A stretch of DNA of 64,000 nt. Source: Schistosoma haematobium. Its lineage: Eukaryota; Platyhelminthes; Trematoda; Strigeidida; Schistosomatidae. This document shows positions 23,101 to 35,239 of this stretch, piece after piece. Location of the stretch: contig NC_067198.1 of assembly GCF_000699445.3 (NCBI RefSeq), forward strand, positions 31,003,536 to 31,067,535, given 5' to 3'. The translations under genes and the position numbers were made by a program. How positions within the stretch are numbered: position 1 is the first letter of the stretch; the number at the start of each line of letters is the position of its first letter. Below the pieces are notes generated by a model, which worked only from the letters and a program-made list of their open reading frames with translations, ran no database searches and was not told the origin of the DNA.

Positions 23101-24889
23101 GTCTAGATAGTCACCAACAACTATGTATACTGGTTTTTGGAAATCCTAAAACACCAATTGAACTTACTCTTGTTTAGTGTAACCTACCAGCATGCTACAA
23201 CAAACATATTTCAGTGTTTAGAGGAGATTGGAAGTCCTCCCTTTCCTCTAAATTACAATTGATTCAAGCGTAGATGAAGACTATCAATAGTTGGTGTCTA
23301 TCCCTGCCTTAACGACTACTTGACACCATTTAATTGAGCCATTCTCAGGAAGCTGTCGGCTGAGACTCGATTTCTGTTTTTGAATTCGTTATAATAATTT
23401 CGAGTGTGATACTGAAATAAGTTATCGTTAAATCTTCAGCTATTTTAGTCCAAACCTAGGTGAACGATAGCTTTTTGGATCCGATGGATGTATTTTTGAA
23501 TTTTAGCTCAGTATTTAAGATAGTTAAATGCATGAAATGTGGGCATCTGTTTTGTATTAACCAGATAAATAGGTATCATTAAACACAGCAAAATCATCTG
23601 CAAATAAAAATTAGCAAGAAGTTAGGATAGTTATAATAACAATTGTGAGTAGTAATTCAATGTTAGCAAACAAAAAAGGTCTCATTAAATATGCCATATT
23701 TGAGAGTGAAATCCTCACACGTGTTAGAATATGGTTATGAGGTATGTACTATACTACAGAAATCATCACAAGACTTCCATTCTAAACTGATTGAATAATT
23801 GATCGTTCGGAGTTAAGCTACTTATAAGTAGTCTAAGAGTTTTCACATTATTACATAATATGATATAAATATCTATTTTAAATTATTTTCACCGTTTTTA
23901 AGTGAAGATGTAGATTCACTAAAATTAACATATAATTTGATGAAAATGTTGACGTCTTGTTTGTATATTAAAATCAAATTAATATGAGCTGCAAATGTCC
24001 AATCGAGATAAGATTGTGAACTTAGTAACTTTCCTCTGCTTTTTTACAAAATATTCTAGTGTCCAAGAGACAAAATGATTAACTTGATACCAATGAGAAC
24101 ACTAAAGATACAAACATACTAATCTTTTAGATACTCCAAAGACCGTTACCAATATTTAGAGATCTTATATGTCCATCAACAAAACAAAATAAATAAAAAA
24201 TGTAATGGATGTATACGCCCACATATTATGATCATTTACTGCTCTTAACGGCAAATAGTTGGTTATTTTCACTTCTATGCAATGCAAATGAGTGGCCTTT
24301 GGACCAACTTTCTCTTGTTTAAGTGTTTTTATTTCATAAAAACAATTATTTCCTTATAAAGACTTAGTAGGCTTTAGAATATACTAAATACTTTATGAGT
24401 ATTTTGATGTTGAACTGTTAGTATTGACAACCTCAAGTGATTTTCATGAAGGATGACAGCTAGAAATCTATATTTTGGAATATGAAAACACTAAGAAAAA
24501 ACTGTACAAATCAGTAATAATTCCCACTGGGATAAATGACTGACAAAATCTTCAAATAAAAATTGTTTATTGGAATCCGATCATGTAAGGAATTCAGGAA
24601 ACTAGAGTTGGTACATTTTTAAAAACAAAATATTATTCACTGCTTATATTTAGGTCAAATGATAAAACAATTGTGTTAAGCCAATCTCTGCTGGTCAGAA
24701 TAATTAGAATACTTAGGATAGTAACTCTTAATCTCGACAGACGGTTTAAACACCTGTAATTCGTGTTAGAAATACGAAAAATTCGTGTACTTACACAAGT
24801 CTAACTTGAAATTGATAGGTTTGTCCCGTTGTAACTATTTCGACTGAAATTTGATCAGTCTTGGTTAGGATTTATGCATTCTGTGTGGG
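23101..24889. other. AT-rich non-coding DNA
   Basis: No gene, repeat unit or structured element recognised. Confidence 0.4.
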
Positions 24890-25060
24890 TGGCATAGACA
24901 TAGCCGTTGTGACATAAGCTAGGATAGAATAGATTAAATTTAGCTAGGAGTGGAATCCATGATGCGCACTTCATTCCATCTAGGACTCATCAGCTGGATG
25001 CATCTTCATTCCAGAGCTGATGTTCACCCTGGAACGTGAACCCGGCACCGTCCACTTCAA
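24890..25060 (-). mobile_element. SMα-type hammerhead SINE (family H2)
   Basis: The minus strand shows the SMα hammerhead layout (CAGCTGATGAGTCC ... GCGCATC ... GGATTCCA). It sits next to a decayed head region. It is the best-preserved H2 copy in the window. Confidence 0.65.
24951..25008 (-). ncRNA. Hammerhead ribozyme of SMα type, partly decayed
   Basis: Core CUGAUGA is intact and G12-A13-A14 are present. A15.1 is G (wobble with U16.1). 15.2/16.2 changed from C-G to U-A, so stem III still pairs. The cleavage triplet is AUC. Stem II has an unpaired position and the first stem I pair is lost. Compared with the known S. mansoni hammerhead, nearly all changes are transitions. Activity is doubtful. 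Confidence 0.55.
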
Positions 25061-26061
25061 ATGCCAAGGCGTTATCTATTTAGCTACTGAGTCAATTCTA
25101 TTCCAGTGCTGATCAGATTCTCTGGATTTCCGAAGAAGATTTACGGTACGATGTGTTCAAAAATAAAGTTCCAGACCATTTGATTTAATTCCGGTTATCC
25201 TGAAACCCAGTAATTGATGAAATAAGATTTCCGGACAGTTGGATATGGATAATTGTTTAGACTGATGTCTTGCAGAGGTTTGTGGGGGGTAATACAATTA
25301 CTCACTGATGAATTTGAGGTTAAGACCAAACTATTTTACAAATTTATAAGGTTGAAATTTTCTGCTATGAAATGTAAATTTGATTTCAATTGAAACAAGT
25401 TGTTACATAGAAAAAAGTGTCAGCTTGATCTGTCGGTGACAATAAACAGATATTCTTGTATAGCTTGTTTGGAGCCCGTAAAATTGGATCGTCAGACAAG
25501 AGAGCAGTTGTATTGATCTAGTCCGAGCATTGATAAGTTCACCTAGGCTGTCTATCTGGTACTAATGACACGATAAATGTGAGAATAACAGTCGAGGGTA
25601 ACACTAAATGATTATTGGCCAGAATTTAGCTTTACACATTCACTCACTCGCTCGGTAACCAGTGTAAAACAACTCGGCGAGCACAGCTCGTAATTATGCA
25701 CTTCGAATATAGGAAACAATCATGCAGTAATATAGAGCGAAATCCTGGCAAGATGTCGAGAAGTTTAAGAAGTTAGAATATAGGCACAACCGCCCCACAA
25801 GTGAGAGAGAACTGAGTGATAAATCCGTAATAAATGAACAGCAATTTTGGAACAATAATAAAACATACGACAATAGTTGTAGTAGACAAATTCTCTAAAA
25901 CATAATAATTCGATTGTAATCACATAAATTTGAATATCGTATCCACTGAGTTACGATATCATTAAAATGAATAAGGTAAAGATAGCCATCCTTTTTTGAT
26001 GTCTAATAAGAGTGTACTATCTAGCGTTTTGTCGCCTATATAGTGAGTCAGTCCTGCTTGA
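25061..26061. other. Non-coding DNA
   Basis: The part at about 25440-25830 is less AT-rich than its surroundings and may be an old interspersed repeat, but no family was recognised. Confidence 0.35.
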
Positions 26062-26446
26062 GTCAATTGACGCTAGACCACCATGGAAAACCTGGGAGAA
26101 CTGGACGACCGTTTGGTCCTAGTATGGGACTCCTCGGCAGCGCGAATCCACGAACTCCTGGAAATGCCTCTTGAAGTCAGTCACTAGTGAACATATAATT
26201 ATTATCAGAAGGGGTTTTGCGGCGCAACTTCGTGGATTGGTTGGAGTCAGACATTAACACCGTTGGATGCCGGTTCAGTGGTTTGGTGGTTGAGCACTCG
26301 CACGTGAGACTGATAAGTCCTAGGTTCGAATCTCGCGGGAGGCGGGATCGTGTATGCGCACTGCTGAGGAGTCCCATACTAGAACAGAACGGCCGTCCAG
26401 TGTTTCCAGGTTTTCCATGGTGGTCTAACTTCAATCGACTCATGAT
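26062..26446 (+). mobile_element. H1 element (tRNA-headed hammerhead SINE), fold-back copy
   Basis: Left part (to about 26200) is an inverted H1 tail plus HHR; the right part is a plus-strand H1 with tRNA-like head (box B GGTTCGAATC), HHR and tail. Both HHRs are damaged: the minus one has CCGAGGA and CAAA, the plus one AGAAC instead of GAAAC. Confidence 0.7.
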
Positions 26447-27136
26447 CTCAATGACTGAAACTTCATTTTAATCATTTAAAGTTTATATATCTGTGAATAC
26501 ACTACTGTAACGCATTTTAAATTGCCGAACAAAAAATTAATAAAACCAATTAAAGTGTAAGTTAATTCTGTAAAGCAAAATCCCAAGTAAAAAAGAAACT
26601 TATACTCTGATATGTAGTATCCACTCACTTTATGAATGGGAAAAAAGTGTTAGACATCGCATACACATTAGACATTGAGAGATAAATGTCTTACAAATGA
26701 AAAGATCTTGATTCTATCCTAATGAGTACAATCAATTTGTTCAAAATCTTTTTTTAAAAAAAAGATATTCATTTACACCCTATGACTTATCGTCTATACT
26801 GTTTAAATGAATGACAAAAGTGTTACAACATAATTGTTCACCGACATTGATTTATAATAAGAATTATCATTTATATTTCTAAGCTTAAATAAATTTCAAG
26901 TTTCTTTTCATAGTTTATTTCAATTAAATAAATTACTTAACTTATTATGACATATCCTAACCTTTAATATCAAATTAAATAAAATGAAAATTATGATTTA
27001 TTTTATTTTATTTAAATAAATTAAAATGATGATTATAATTATTTCTATTTTTTTAAAAAAAAATAATTGTTATTGATTTGTTTAAATAAACTAATTTTCT
27101 AACTTATTTAGTAAAACAAAAGTAAATGAGAAAGAG
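26447..27136. other. AT-rich non-coding DNA
   Basis: Poly-A/T-rich, no feature recognised. Confidence 0.4.
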
Positions 27137-27650
27137 TAAAGTGGATGCGCACTGCTGTGGAGTCCCACAATAGAACGAAATGGCCGTCCAGTGCTTCCAG
27201 ATTTCCAATAGTGGTATAACATCAATCGGCTCATGATCCCAACCAAAAACGTAATAATCTTTACAACCCCTATAATGATGACTAACATGTGCTCACTAGT
27301 GACTAGTTTCATGAGGGAATTCTCGGAGTTCTAGTGAGAAACTGTGACCAGTAGAGCTAATCCGTGTCGTGGTAGAGATAGGTATCTACCTCAGTACGAT
27401 GGAAGATGGTCATGCAATTTCATGGATTGGTTGATGTTAGACACTTACACGATTGGATGCCGGCTCAGTGGTCCAGTAGGTTGAGCGTTCGTGCGCGAGT
27501 CTGAATGTTCTGGGTTCGAATCCCATGAGCGGGATCGTGGATGTGCACTACTGAGAGGTCCCACAATAGAACGAAACGACCGTCCAGTGCTTCCAGGTTT
27601 CCAAAGGTGGTGGTCTAACATCAATCGGTTCATGATCTCAATCAAAAAAT
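27137..27650 (+). mobile_element. H1 element as a direct 1.3-mer with two hammerheads
   Basis: Order: HHR, tail, 5' region, tRNA-like head (box B GGTTCGAATCC), HHR, tail. The two predicted cleavage sites (after 27188 and after 27584) are 396 nt apart, the monomer length. The first HHR has CUGUGGA (A6 changed) and the second CUGAGAG, so both are weakened. This head-to-tail form is what reverse transcription of a multimeric or circular RNA would leave. Confidence 0.75.
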
Positions 27651-27902
27651 TATTATTATACTTACGTTAAATTAAACGAAATTCGTTGAATCTGAATGAT
27701 ATCATCTCTACATGTGCTTAATTAATTATTATATTTTTTTAAAACAAAAAGAATGGTTTAATGGGTATACTTTAAGAATTAATTATTTTCTTATTAATGA
27801 AATTAAATGATTAAGGTCAATCTTGGAGTTTAACATAAACAAAACAAAAATAAATTTAACGGAAAACGTTTATATTAGCTCAAAATTGCATAGGATAAAT
27901 GT

Positions 27903-27963
<61 letters not shown>

Positions 27964-28261
27964 CATGCGTAATGTGGTTGTGTAGTAGTTTCCCTCTATG
28001 AAACTTATTTATGATAATTTTATAAGGCAATGATGATAAATGGTGATTTGGCATGGATATCATTATTATTAATGTTTCTAATAATATTTTTAATTAAGTT
28101 GACAGGGGTTAACCCAAATTAAGAAAATATTAAATAAAATCTTCATAATTCTATCAAAGAAACACATAGAAAAATATTCCAGCGAAAACCGATATTCAGA
28201 TAGAAACTAGTTATAATTATGAAACAATAAACTACTGTCATTAGTATCACTTTACAACAAA
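27651..28261. other. AT-rich non-coding DNA
   Basis: Contains the TA microsatellite at 27905-27961; nothing else seen. Confidence 0.4.
27905..27961. repeat. (TA)n microsatellite
   Basis: About 28 uninterrupted TA units. Confidence 0.95.
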
Positions 28262-28385
28262 TAATGAAGAATTGGTTGATTACTTCTGAGCGTTCAGAAG
28301 AACGATGAAAGCTCCACGACCAAACCATCCAGCTTACAGAACAAAACTGCATCAAAACCATCCATCTGAGCTACAAATCTTCTCC
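28262..28385 (+). mobile_element. H3 element fragment (HHR-like short repeat)
   Basis: Shares GTTCAGAAGAACGATGAAAG and CACGACCAAACCATCCAGC with 41376-41552 and 51675-51800. The 5' part of the HHR-like fold is truncated here. Confidence 0.6.
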
Positions 28386-28884
28386 ACCACTTCTCTTTCT
28401 TGTTTAGAAATGTAAACTTTCTCTCTTCAATAGTTATAAAATAAGCGAAACAATTGATCATATACAAATACAGTTACACTAGTTACTATTTAAAAGTTTT
28501 ATAATTTTTATAAGAGTAAATTGATTACATTTAGTAAATAGATGTTGAAAAATCTCATAATCAATAATTAGTTTTATACTCATCAACGTTACAAAAGATG
28601 TAAATGTAAAGTTTCATTCTGTTCATATTTTATAATAATAACATTTCAACAGTATTCAAGTTAAGCAATTCGATCAGTATGGTTGACATAATATAATGAT
28701 GAAGTCCTGGAACATTTATTTTAGTAAAGACCATGATGAAAAGATCTTCCTTTATACATTGATGAAAATTGATAAAAAAGGTATTTATTAAATTAGAAAT
28801 TGCAAAAGGAAAGTTCTAGAAAACAATTGTTAAGATTAATATATCAATATAAATATGAAATACATTATAAATAAATTACTTAAT
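28386..28884. other. AT-rich non-coding DNA
   Basis: Nothing recognised. Confidence 0.4.
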
Positions 28885-28985
28885 ATATTTGTAATATTCC
28901 AATGAGTAGAAAAATTCGATTTTCTGATGTTTCGCCACTTAGTGTAAACCACTTCTTCAGGGAATGAATAACCAATTTATTCAAA
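28885..28985 (-). repeat. Penelope-type box with HHR-like core
   Basis: On the minus strand CCTGAAGAAGTGGTTTACAC is followed by GGCGAAACATCAG. It is homologous over about 90 bp to the box at 49311-49400. CTGAAGA and GAAAC with AUC fit hammerhead core positions, but stem II pairs poorly. Confidence 0.45.
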
Positions 28986-29201
28986 ATTATAAAAATCAAA
29001 CCTTGATATAAATATCTGGAATACATTATAGTTATATTCTCCATGAAATAATATTAATTTATATTATAAACATGTACTTTATATCTCATAGATCAATCTT
29101 TAAAATCGATGTTCAATAATAATACCTGGAATGACTATTTATTCAATTATTCAATTCAGAAAATTAGATCCTATTAAAGTCCATGAAGCGATATTACAAA
29201 T

Positions 29202-29620
29202 CACTTACTTACTTACTTACGCCTGTTACTCCCAATGGAACATAGGCCACAGACCAGCATTCTCCAACCCACTCTGTCCTCCGCCTTCTTTTCTAGTTCC
29301 ATCCAATTCTTGTTCATTTTTCTCATGTCTATTTCCGTTTCCCGGCGTAATGTGTTCTTTGGTCTTCCTCTTTTCCGCTTCCCTTCAAGATTCCATGTGA
29401 GGGTTTGTCTTGTGACGCAGTTGGGTGCTTTCCTCAATGTGTGTCCTATCCACTTCCAGCGCTTCTTCCTCATTTCTTCCTCCACTGGGATCTGGTTTGT
29501 TCTTTCCCACAGTAGGTTGTTGCTAATAGTGTCTGGCCAACGGATCCGAAGTATTTTGCGTAGACAACTGTTAATAAACATCTGTATCTTCTGGATGATG
29601 GCTTTCGTAGTTCTCCAGGT
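29202..29620 (-). pseudogene. RTE LINE 3' fragment, 5'-truncated, with target duplication
   Basis: Encodes the LINE C-terminus on the minus strand ([60 protein letters not shown]) in one open frame. The tail is (GTAA)n, seen as TTAC repeats at 29203-29220. Target duplication GATATTACAAAT at 29190-29201 and 29621-29632 shows an independent LINE insertion. Lacking the RT, it is inert. Confidence 0.85.
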
Positions 29621-29835
29621 GATATTACAAATTACATTAAAAAAACTAGATACTTTTCGAAAACTTTTCACTTCATTTTTACTGTTTAAAATTTTCCATT
29701 CTATTTTTGTAAAATATTATACATCCCCCCTTCGTTGAACATTGAATAACATGTTTCAACGTAAAATTAAATAAATACATTTTTTATAATTATAAATTCA
29801 GGATAATATTGAATTTGAGTAACCTATCTATCATA

Positions 29836-30395
29836 GTTGATGAGGGGTTTTGTAGATATTATAGTAAATTAGTAGATGAATTCATGAGTCAATTGAATCT
29901 AGATCACCATTGAAAACCTGGAAGCACTGGACGGCCGTTTCGTCGTAGTATGACTCCTCAGCAGTGCGCATCCAAGATTTCGCCTCCTGCGAGATTCCAA
30001 CACACGACCTATCAGTCTCGTGCGTGAATGCTTAAACACTAGACCACTGACAAGGCCGACATCCAACGGCGTTAATGTCTAACTCCAACTAATCCACGAA
30101 ATTGAGCGACACATCCACCATTGTCATCAGTGAGTTACTACCACACAACAGACCTGGTTGAACTCCACTAGTCACTGCTTCTAACTAGAAGTTTAGGAAA
30201 TATCTCTTGAAGCCAGTTACTGGTGAGCATATGTTGATTATAATCAGAAGAGGGTTTTGTGGAGATTGTAGTAATTTCAATCTCCACAAAACTCCTTCTG
30301 ATACTAATCCCACAATAGGACGAAACGGCCGTCCAGTGCTTCCAGGTTTTCCATGGTAGTCTAGCTTCAATTGACTCATGAATTCATCTACCAAA
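29836..30395 (-). mobile_element. H1 element, fold-back copy with 11-bp target duplication
   Basis: Flanked by TATCTATCATA (29825-29835 and 30396-30406). A complete minus-strand H1 (tail, HHR, tRNA-like head, 5' region) is followed by an inverted 3' part, so both outer ends read GATGAATTCATGAG / CTCATGAATTCATC. The fold-back junction matches that at 52487-53044. Confidence 0.8.
29920..29973 (-). ncRNA. Hammerhead ribozyme, intact core (H1)
   Basis: Minus strand: stem I GCACUG/CAGUGC, core CUGAGGA (position 7 tolerates any base), stem II reduced to GUC/GAC, GAAA, stem III AC/GU with GGCC loop, cleavage after GUC (between 29930 and 29929). No core residue is lost; predicted able to self-cleave. 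Confidence 0.7.
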
Positions 30396-30406
30396 TATCT
30401 ATCATA

Positions 30407-31056
30407 TTTCATAACCAAATTACTGATATTTATTTCAAAAATGATTAGTTAATTAAAGGAAATAAGCACGTCTGATCTAGTTACAGTGAATCTGTCTTCT
30501 TATTTTATAAAATTATTTAACGACTATTTAATTTCTAGTCAATTATTAAATATCGGTCAATCAAATTAACTTTATTCAGTGATATTAATCATACTAAAAG
30601 TGGAATTTTGTTAAAATTCTAGAGGATAAATCTCATATCATTTTTAATTATAAGTGTCACCTGATCAAGTAATATTTCGAAAATAAATTCACCTACTCAA
30701 ACAGATTCATCTAGTAGTTGAAGCCAATTTCATTCATCATGAGTAAAAATTATATTAAGAATCACTGACAATAAGAAAAATTGAGTAGCTCTCCTATTTC
30801 ACTTATTATAGTCTTTTTCTAAAGTGACTAATTTGAGCAAGTTAAAAAAAGTGTGTGTGTATGTGTGCAGATGTATGTAAAGTAACTTCAGTTAATCAAG
30901 AATACAATAAGAATGAAAAACCGATTGTATTTTTGTTTTCAAGTGTAATAAAATTTTGTTTGAATAGATCAATAAAATTCCCTATTCCCTAATTTGTTCT
31001 AAAATAAAAACTGGCTAACTAAAAACTAATGAAATATTTGGTTTATAAAAATGGTA
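30407..31056. other. AT-rich non-coding DNA
   Basis: Nothing recognised. Confidence 0.4.
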
Positions 31057-31345
31057 GTTGTTATGACCTTGAATCGCTTTTACCCCGTCGATACTTTGTT
31101 ATGACTTGATCTTGATCTATCTAGTCTAGATTATGACCTTGACGCGATAGGCTGTGCGGCTTAACCTTGGGTCTAGTACGCGTGAGTTCGAGTTGGGGTA
31201 GAAAGAGAACTATTGTAGAACCTGATTGGTTGGCAAGCACGCAAGTGAGAGAAGACAAGACAGTTGGAACACTCTGAATTCTCTGAATTCGGATTAGTGC
31301 AAAAATGTACATGAATAAATAAGTGAATATCCTGACTACAACGTA
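31057..31345. repeat. Unclassified interspersed-repeat candidate
   Basis: Less AT-rich than its surroundings, starts TGTTATGACC and ends near GACTACA. A tRNA-like stretch (TAGGCTGTGCGG and GAGTTCGAGTT, like boxes A and B) lies at 31146-31200. It could be a SINE or a solo LTR; no target duplication was found. Confidence 0.3.
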
Positions 31346-31849
31346 CGATAATTTGGAAAAATACAATTATGCCCGAAACTGGGAATTAGGGTAGAAAATA
31401 AGATGCAAAATATTATGTTTAAATTACAATACTTTCGGAACAAAAAAGGGTATGGCAGTGAATGTTACATAGAACGAAAGCTCATGTTATGTAGAATAAA
31501 ATAGGGACAAAAATAAATATAACTGTTTTACAAGGTTTGAATGAAATAACGTCCCAAGAAAATAGCTTTCGTAGTTGTCTGGACTTCTTATTTCCCCGTT
31601 CACAACAGTAGTCAACTATTATTTAATCATACATTTTTTTTGCTAGAGGTTTTCATCTCTATGTAACTTCAGCCTGAGAATCATTAAAATATATGGTGAA
31701 TTATTTCAATTAATTATTCATTCAGCAGATTACTGAAGTATAATTTTTACAACGATAAATACATTAAATTTTTAAGCACTCCCCTTCATAACTTCATTTG
31801 GTATTGTTTACTTAAATCTTCCCATTGATATTTAGGACTGTATTTGATC
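31346..31849. other. AT-rich non-coding DNA
   Basis: Nothing recognised. Confidence 0.4.
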
Positions 31850-32110
31850 AGTCTATTATTGGCATATATCAAGACTCAGTTGCTAATTGAATAACGTTAT
31901 GACATTTGAAGAGAACAGTACTGGGTTCGAATTTTAGGGTGAACATCAACATTTGAATGCAGGTGCATTCAGCTAACGAGTCCCAAATAGAACGAAACGC
32001 GTGTCCTGGATTCCACTGCTAACCAACTATTCTCCATAGCTTAGAAGAGAACCGTTACGGGTGATTAAGAGCTTTAGACTTGCTCACTTGATTGACACGA
32101 GACATTAAAA
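31850..32110 (+). mobile_element. SMα-type hammerhead SINE (H2), core broken
   Basis: Box-B-like GGGTTCGAATT at about 31923-31933 precedes an SMα-type HHR (about 31950-32016) with GAGTCCCAAATAG, GAACGAAACGCG and GTCCTGGATTCCACTGC. The core reads CUAACGA, so the essential G5 is lost. Confidence 0.7.
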
Positions 32111-32340
32111 GGGCCTCAAATAAAGGTTTCCAAGGCATTTATGATGTTGTAGTAAATTTTCAGTTTGATTCACACCTATATATAAATATATATACATATA
32201 TATATGCTTACTTTACTTCAAAATTTTCAGTAAAATGAAAGTCAGATAAAAATAATTGCTGTGTATGTGTATTTTCAAATGAATTTAATTTAGTTTCTCA
32301 GAAATTAACTGATCTCTACAGAGAATTTAAAATTTTTCAC

Positions 32341-32490
32341 AAAATTACTAAATAATTTTTTTCTGGTTAGCCTGTTTTTTAGTGAGTTAGTTTTCTACGG
32401 AATGGGGTCGCTAACCCCATGCCCAACTCTCCTCTTTTATTCGGGCTTGGAGCCGGTAGTAGCCCTAGAGAGGCTCCAGGCAGAGTTTAA
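32341..32490 (-). repeat. RTE LINE 5'-end block, isolated copy
   Basis: About 140 bp shared with 40670-40805 and 56680-56815 (CTGGTTAG, GAGTTAGTTTTCTACGG, GGGGTCGCTAACCCCATGCC). At 56.7 kb the same block lies directly upstream of a LINE endonuclease start, so it is read as LINE 5' UTR. Here it stands alone. TAAATAATT flanks both sides. Confidence 0.55.
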
Positions 32491-33383
32491 ATAATTGTAA
32501 GTATTCAAATAATTTTATTCATCTCAATAATCTTCTTGTATATGAATAACTGATGAAAATAAAAAGTACACTGGATCACCTTAGAATTTCAACTAATGAG
32601 TTCATCTCATATGATTATTTATTGATGAAGTCCATTTTACAATATCTCATAATTAGTAGATATAAGTCAATTAAAAGAAATTTAACCAATAAATTATATA
32701 ATATTTATATTATTTAGTTGTTAGTTCTTTTAAACAGAATAATTAAATTCTATCGGCTGCCGTCAAAAAATTATGTAATACATAGCTGAACTATTATGTC
32801 AGCTGTGAAAGTGTATTGACACATTTCTATTATTTTATAATCATTTATTTATATCTAGTATTAACTGTATAATGTATAATTTAGTGTTTCGTTAAATTTC
32901 TTTGAATCTCCCGGTATACGTATAACGTGTAACAGTGAATAATGAAAATTTTTTACTCAGGAAGATTATTTTAGATCTATTGTGCTCACTCAGTAGGACG
33001 TGAATTTTGTGGAGGGAACTTCAAAATATTGGTCGGAGTTGATAGAAATAAATGTAGAAGAGTTTTTTTGGAAGTCGGAATTCAAATTACTCCCCAATCA
33101 ATAAACATATTGATAACGGTTCAATCTTTCAGTCAATAAGAACGAGAATGGACAGTTATAAGGTTAGCAATCATGCCAGATGAGAAGACAATAGAAATTA
33201 ATGTATGATCAATGATGACACAATTGTACTCAACGACCAATCAAATTCCACGTCATCGAAACAAGTTTCTAATTACTTATGAATAAGTTCTAATGACTCA
33301 TTTTACTCTGATAATGCTGGCTAGGAAGATAACAAAAACTTCAGGATTAAGCGATCCAGCTGAGGAAACACGCTTCCAAAACG

Positions 33384-33385
<2 letters not shown>
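32491..33385. other. AT-rich non-coding DNA
   Basis: Nothing recognised. Confidence 0.4.

Positions 33386-33433
<48 letters not shown>
33386..33433. repeat. (TA)n microsatellite
   Basis: About 24 TA units immediately left of an H1 element, which appears to have inserted at its edge. Confidence 0.95.
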
Positions 33434-33436
<3 letters not shown>

Positions 33437-33665
33437 GTTGAATTCATGAGTCAGTTAATGCTGGACCACTATGGAAAACTTGTTAAAGCTGGTCCCGGGT
33501 TCGAATCCCGCGGGCAGAATCGTTGATGCGCACTGCTGAGTAATCCCATACGAGAACGAAACGGCCATCCAGTGTTTTCAGGTTTTCCTTGATGGTCTAG
33601 CTTTAATTGACTCATGAATTCAACTATCAAGTTACTACAATCTCCACAAAACCTCTTTCTGACAT
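33434..33665 (+). mobile_element. H1 element, short fold-back copy
   Basis: An inverted tail fragment, then GGTTCGAATCCCGCGGG (tRNA-like box B), an HHR and the tail to CTCCACAAAACC. The HHR core reads CUGAGUA (G8 lost) and the cleavage triplet is AUC, so it should be inactive. Confidence 0.7.
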
Positions 33666-35231
33666 ATATTTTTTTGAAAAGAATACTAGTTCAGTATGCA
33701 ACATTACTATAAACTGTAGAATTAAGGCAATAAATTCATGGTTAAGAAAGTAGATTGTTGTGATTCTAATTTATATCTTTCGTTTCGCAAGTGTTTTGGT
33801 CGAGCGAACTAGATCAGATTATAAACACGAATAAAAATAAATAAATCTGGTGAGTTATCCTACGATAATACTAACTCATGAATATTAATCCTTGCGTTGT
33901 TAAAGTCTTATTTAGTGCGAATTTTAAATACATCCTTCTGACTACTTCAACAATCATAACAGAGCAGCACTGCTGTAGGGAACTAGAACACAGGCGGGGA
34001 CAAACAAATGTATTCGTAGACAAGACTACAGAACGTCTTAGTAAAATCTGAGAACCATACATTAAATACTTCATTTGCAAAATGTCAATCAGTCGCTTCA
34101 GACTTGACTGCATCTGCTCTTTGATCTTTTTATCTTTCTGCCTCCACGTATTTCACGTTCGATTGATGATACATACTATTTATATCTGTCTACATCAGTA
34201 GTACACAGCACACTATGATTAATTATTCTGTTCGTATTGTAATGTTTTGCTGATTAAGTTTTAAACTTTCAAATAGAGAGATTGCTAGGAAACGAGTGAA
34301 TCACATGTTCGAGTCTGAAGTTTACACGATTTATGTAATGATTGTTTTTGTCTAGTGTTCATAATTTGCTATATTAAAAAATTGAATTAAATGAAATAAA
34401 CGGATTACTAAGGTTATTTTAATTCTTTCAATCAGTTTATAGTTCCTAATTTTGTAAAGTCATGTTATCGGTCCTAAATTGTAAGTGTATCTCACTGATC
34501 CGAAGATGACTTATTACGTCTAGATTTACTTTACGTTTTGTTAAAAGTGGCCAAGACTAATTGTTCTTTGGATTCAATTTTGACTTCCATCGATTTTTGT
34601 GTGACATTTGTTAATTAAAGGCTAATACACACACTGATTAAGTTCATTATGTAATTACTAACTTTCTAATTGAGCAAAAGTCTTTCAGATAAACACTGTA
34701 TTCAGATGAACCCATTGTGAGGCATTATATCAGAATCTCGGGTTGAACAGAATACCACCACGCTTATATTCTAAGTTGATAAAAGTATAATTCAGCAGCT
34801 CATTGAATGCCTTTGTTCATAAATCCATGTTTTTTTAAACGTGTAGTTATACCTATAGGATTTTTACTTTACAGAAAGTGGTCTCCTAATTAATGACTAT
34901 CTACATAATCTACCGTATGTAAGTAATATTACCTTTTGAATAGCATAGATAATTTGGGGAGCGTTTGGTTTCTGCCTTCCATGTTTGAATGGATAGATGA
35001 TACTCTAAGAATTAAGTCTAATTTTGCGATAAGTGATGAAACAATACAATCTTTAGTCTGTTTGATTTATCTAGAACGTCAAAGTATTACTACTGAATAT
35101 ACAAAGTTATGAATAATTGGTATGTCAGTATTTAGGTTTGTATAATGTCACTGAGTAAGGTATTTTTGAGTATTTTAGGTACCTAATTTTTTAAAATCAC
35201 TATTATGGGTGAAATATGAATAAGATGAAAG
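33666..35231. other. AT-rich non-coding DNA
   Basis: Nothing recognised. Confidence 0.4.
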
Positions 35232-35239
35232 AAATTTTT

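Noticed and set aside
29235..29738. 167-codon plus-strand frame (and a similar one at 46043-46549)
   Set aside because: Antisense shadow of the LINE C-terminus, which is the real reading on the minus strand.
30185..30418. 77-codon frame matching one at 52473-52697
   Set aside because: It is an antisense or shadow reading through the H1 SINE; similarity comes from the repeat, not from a protein.
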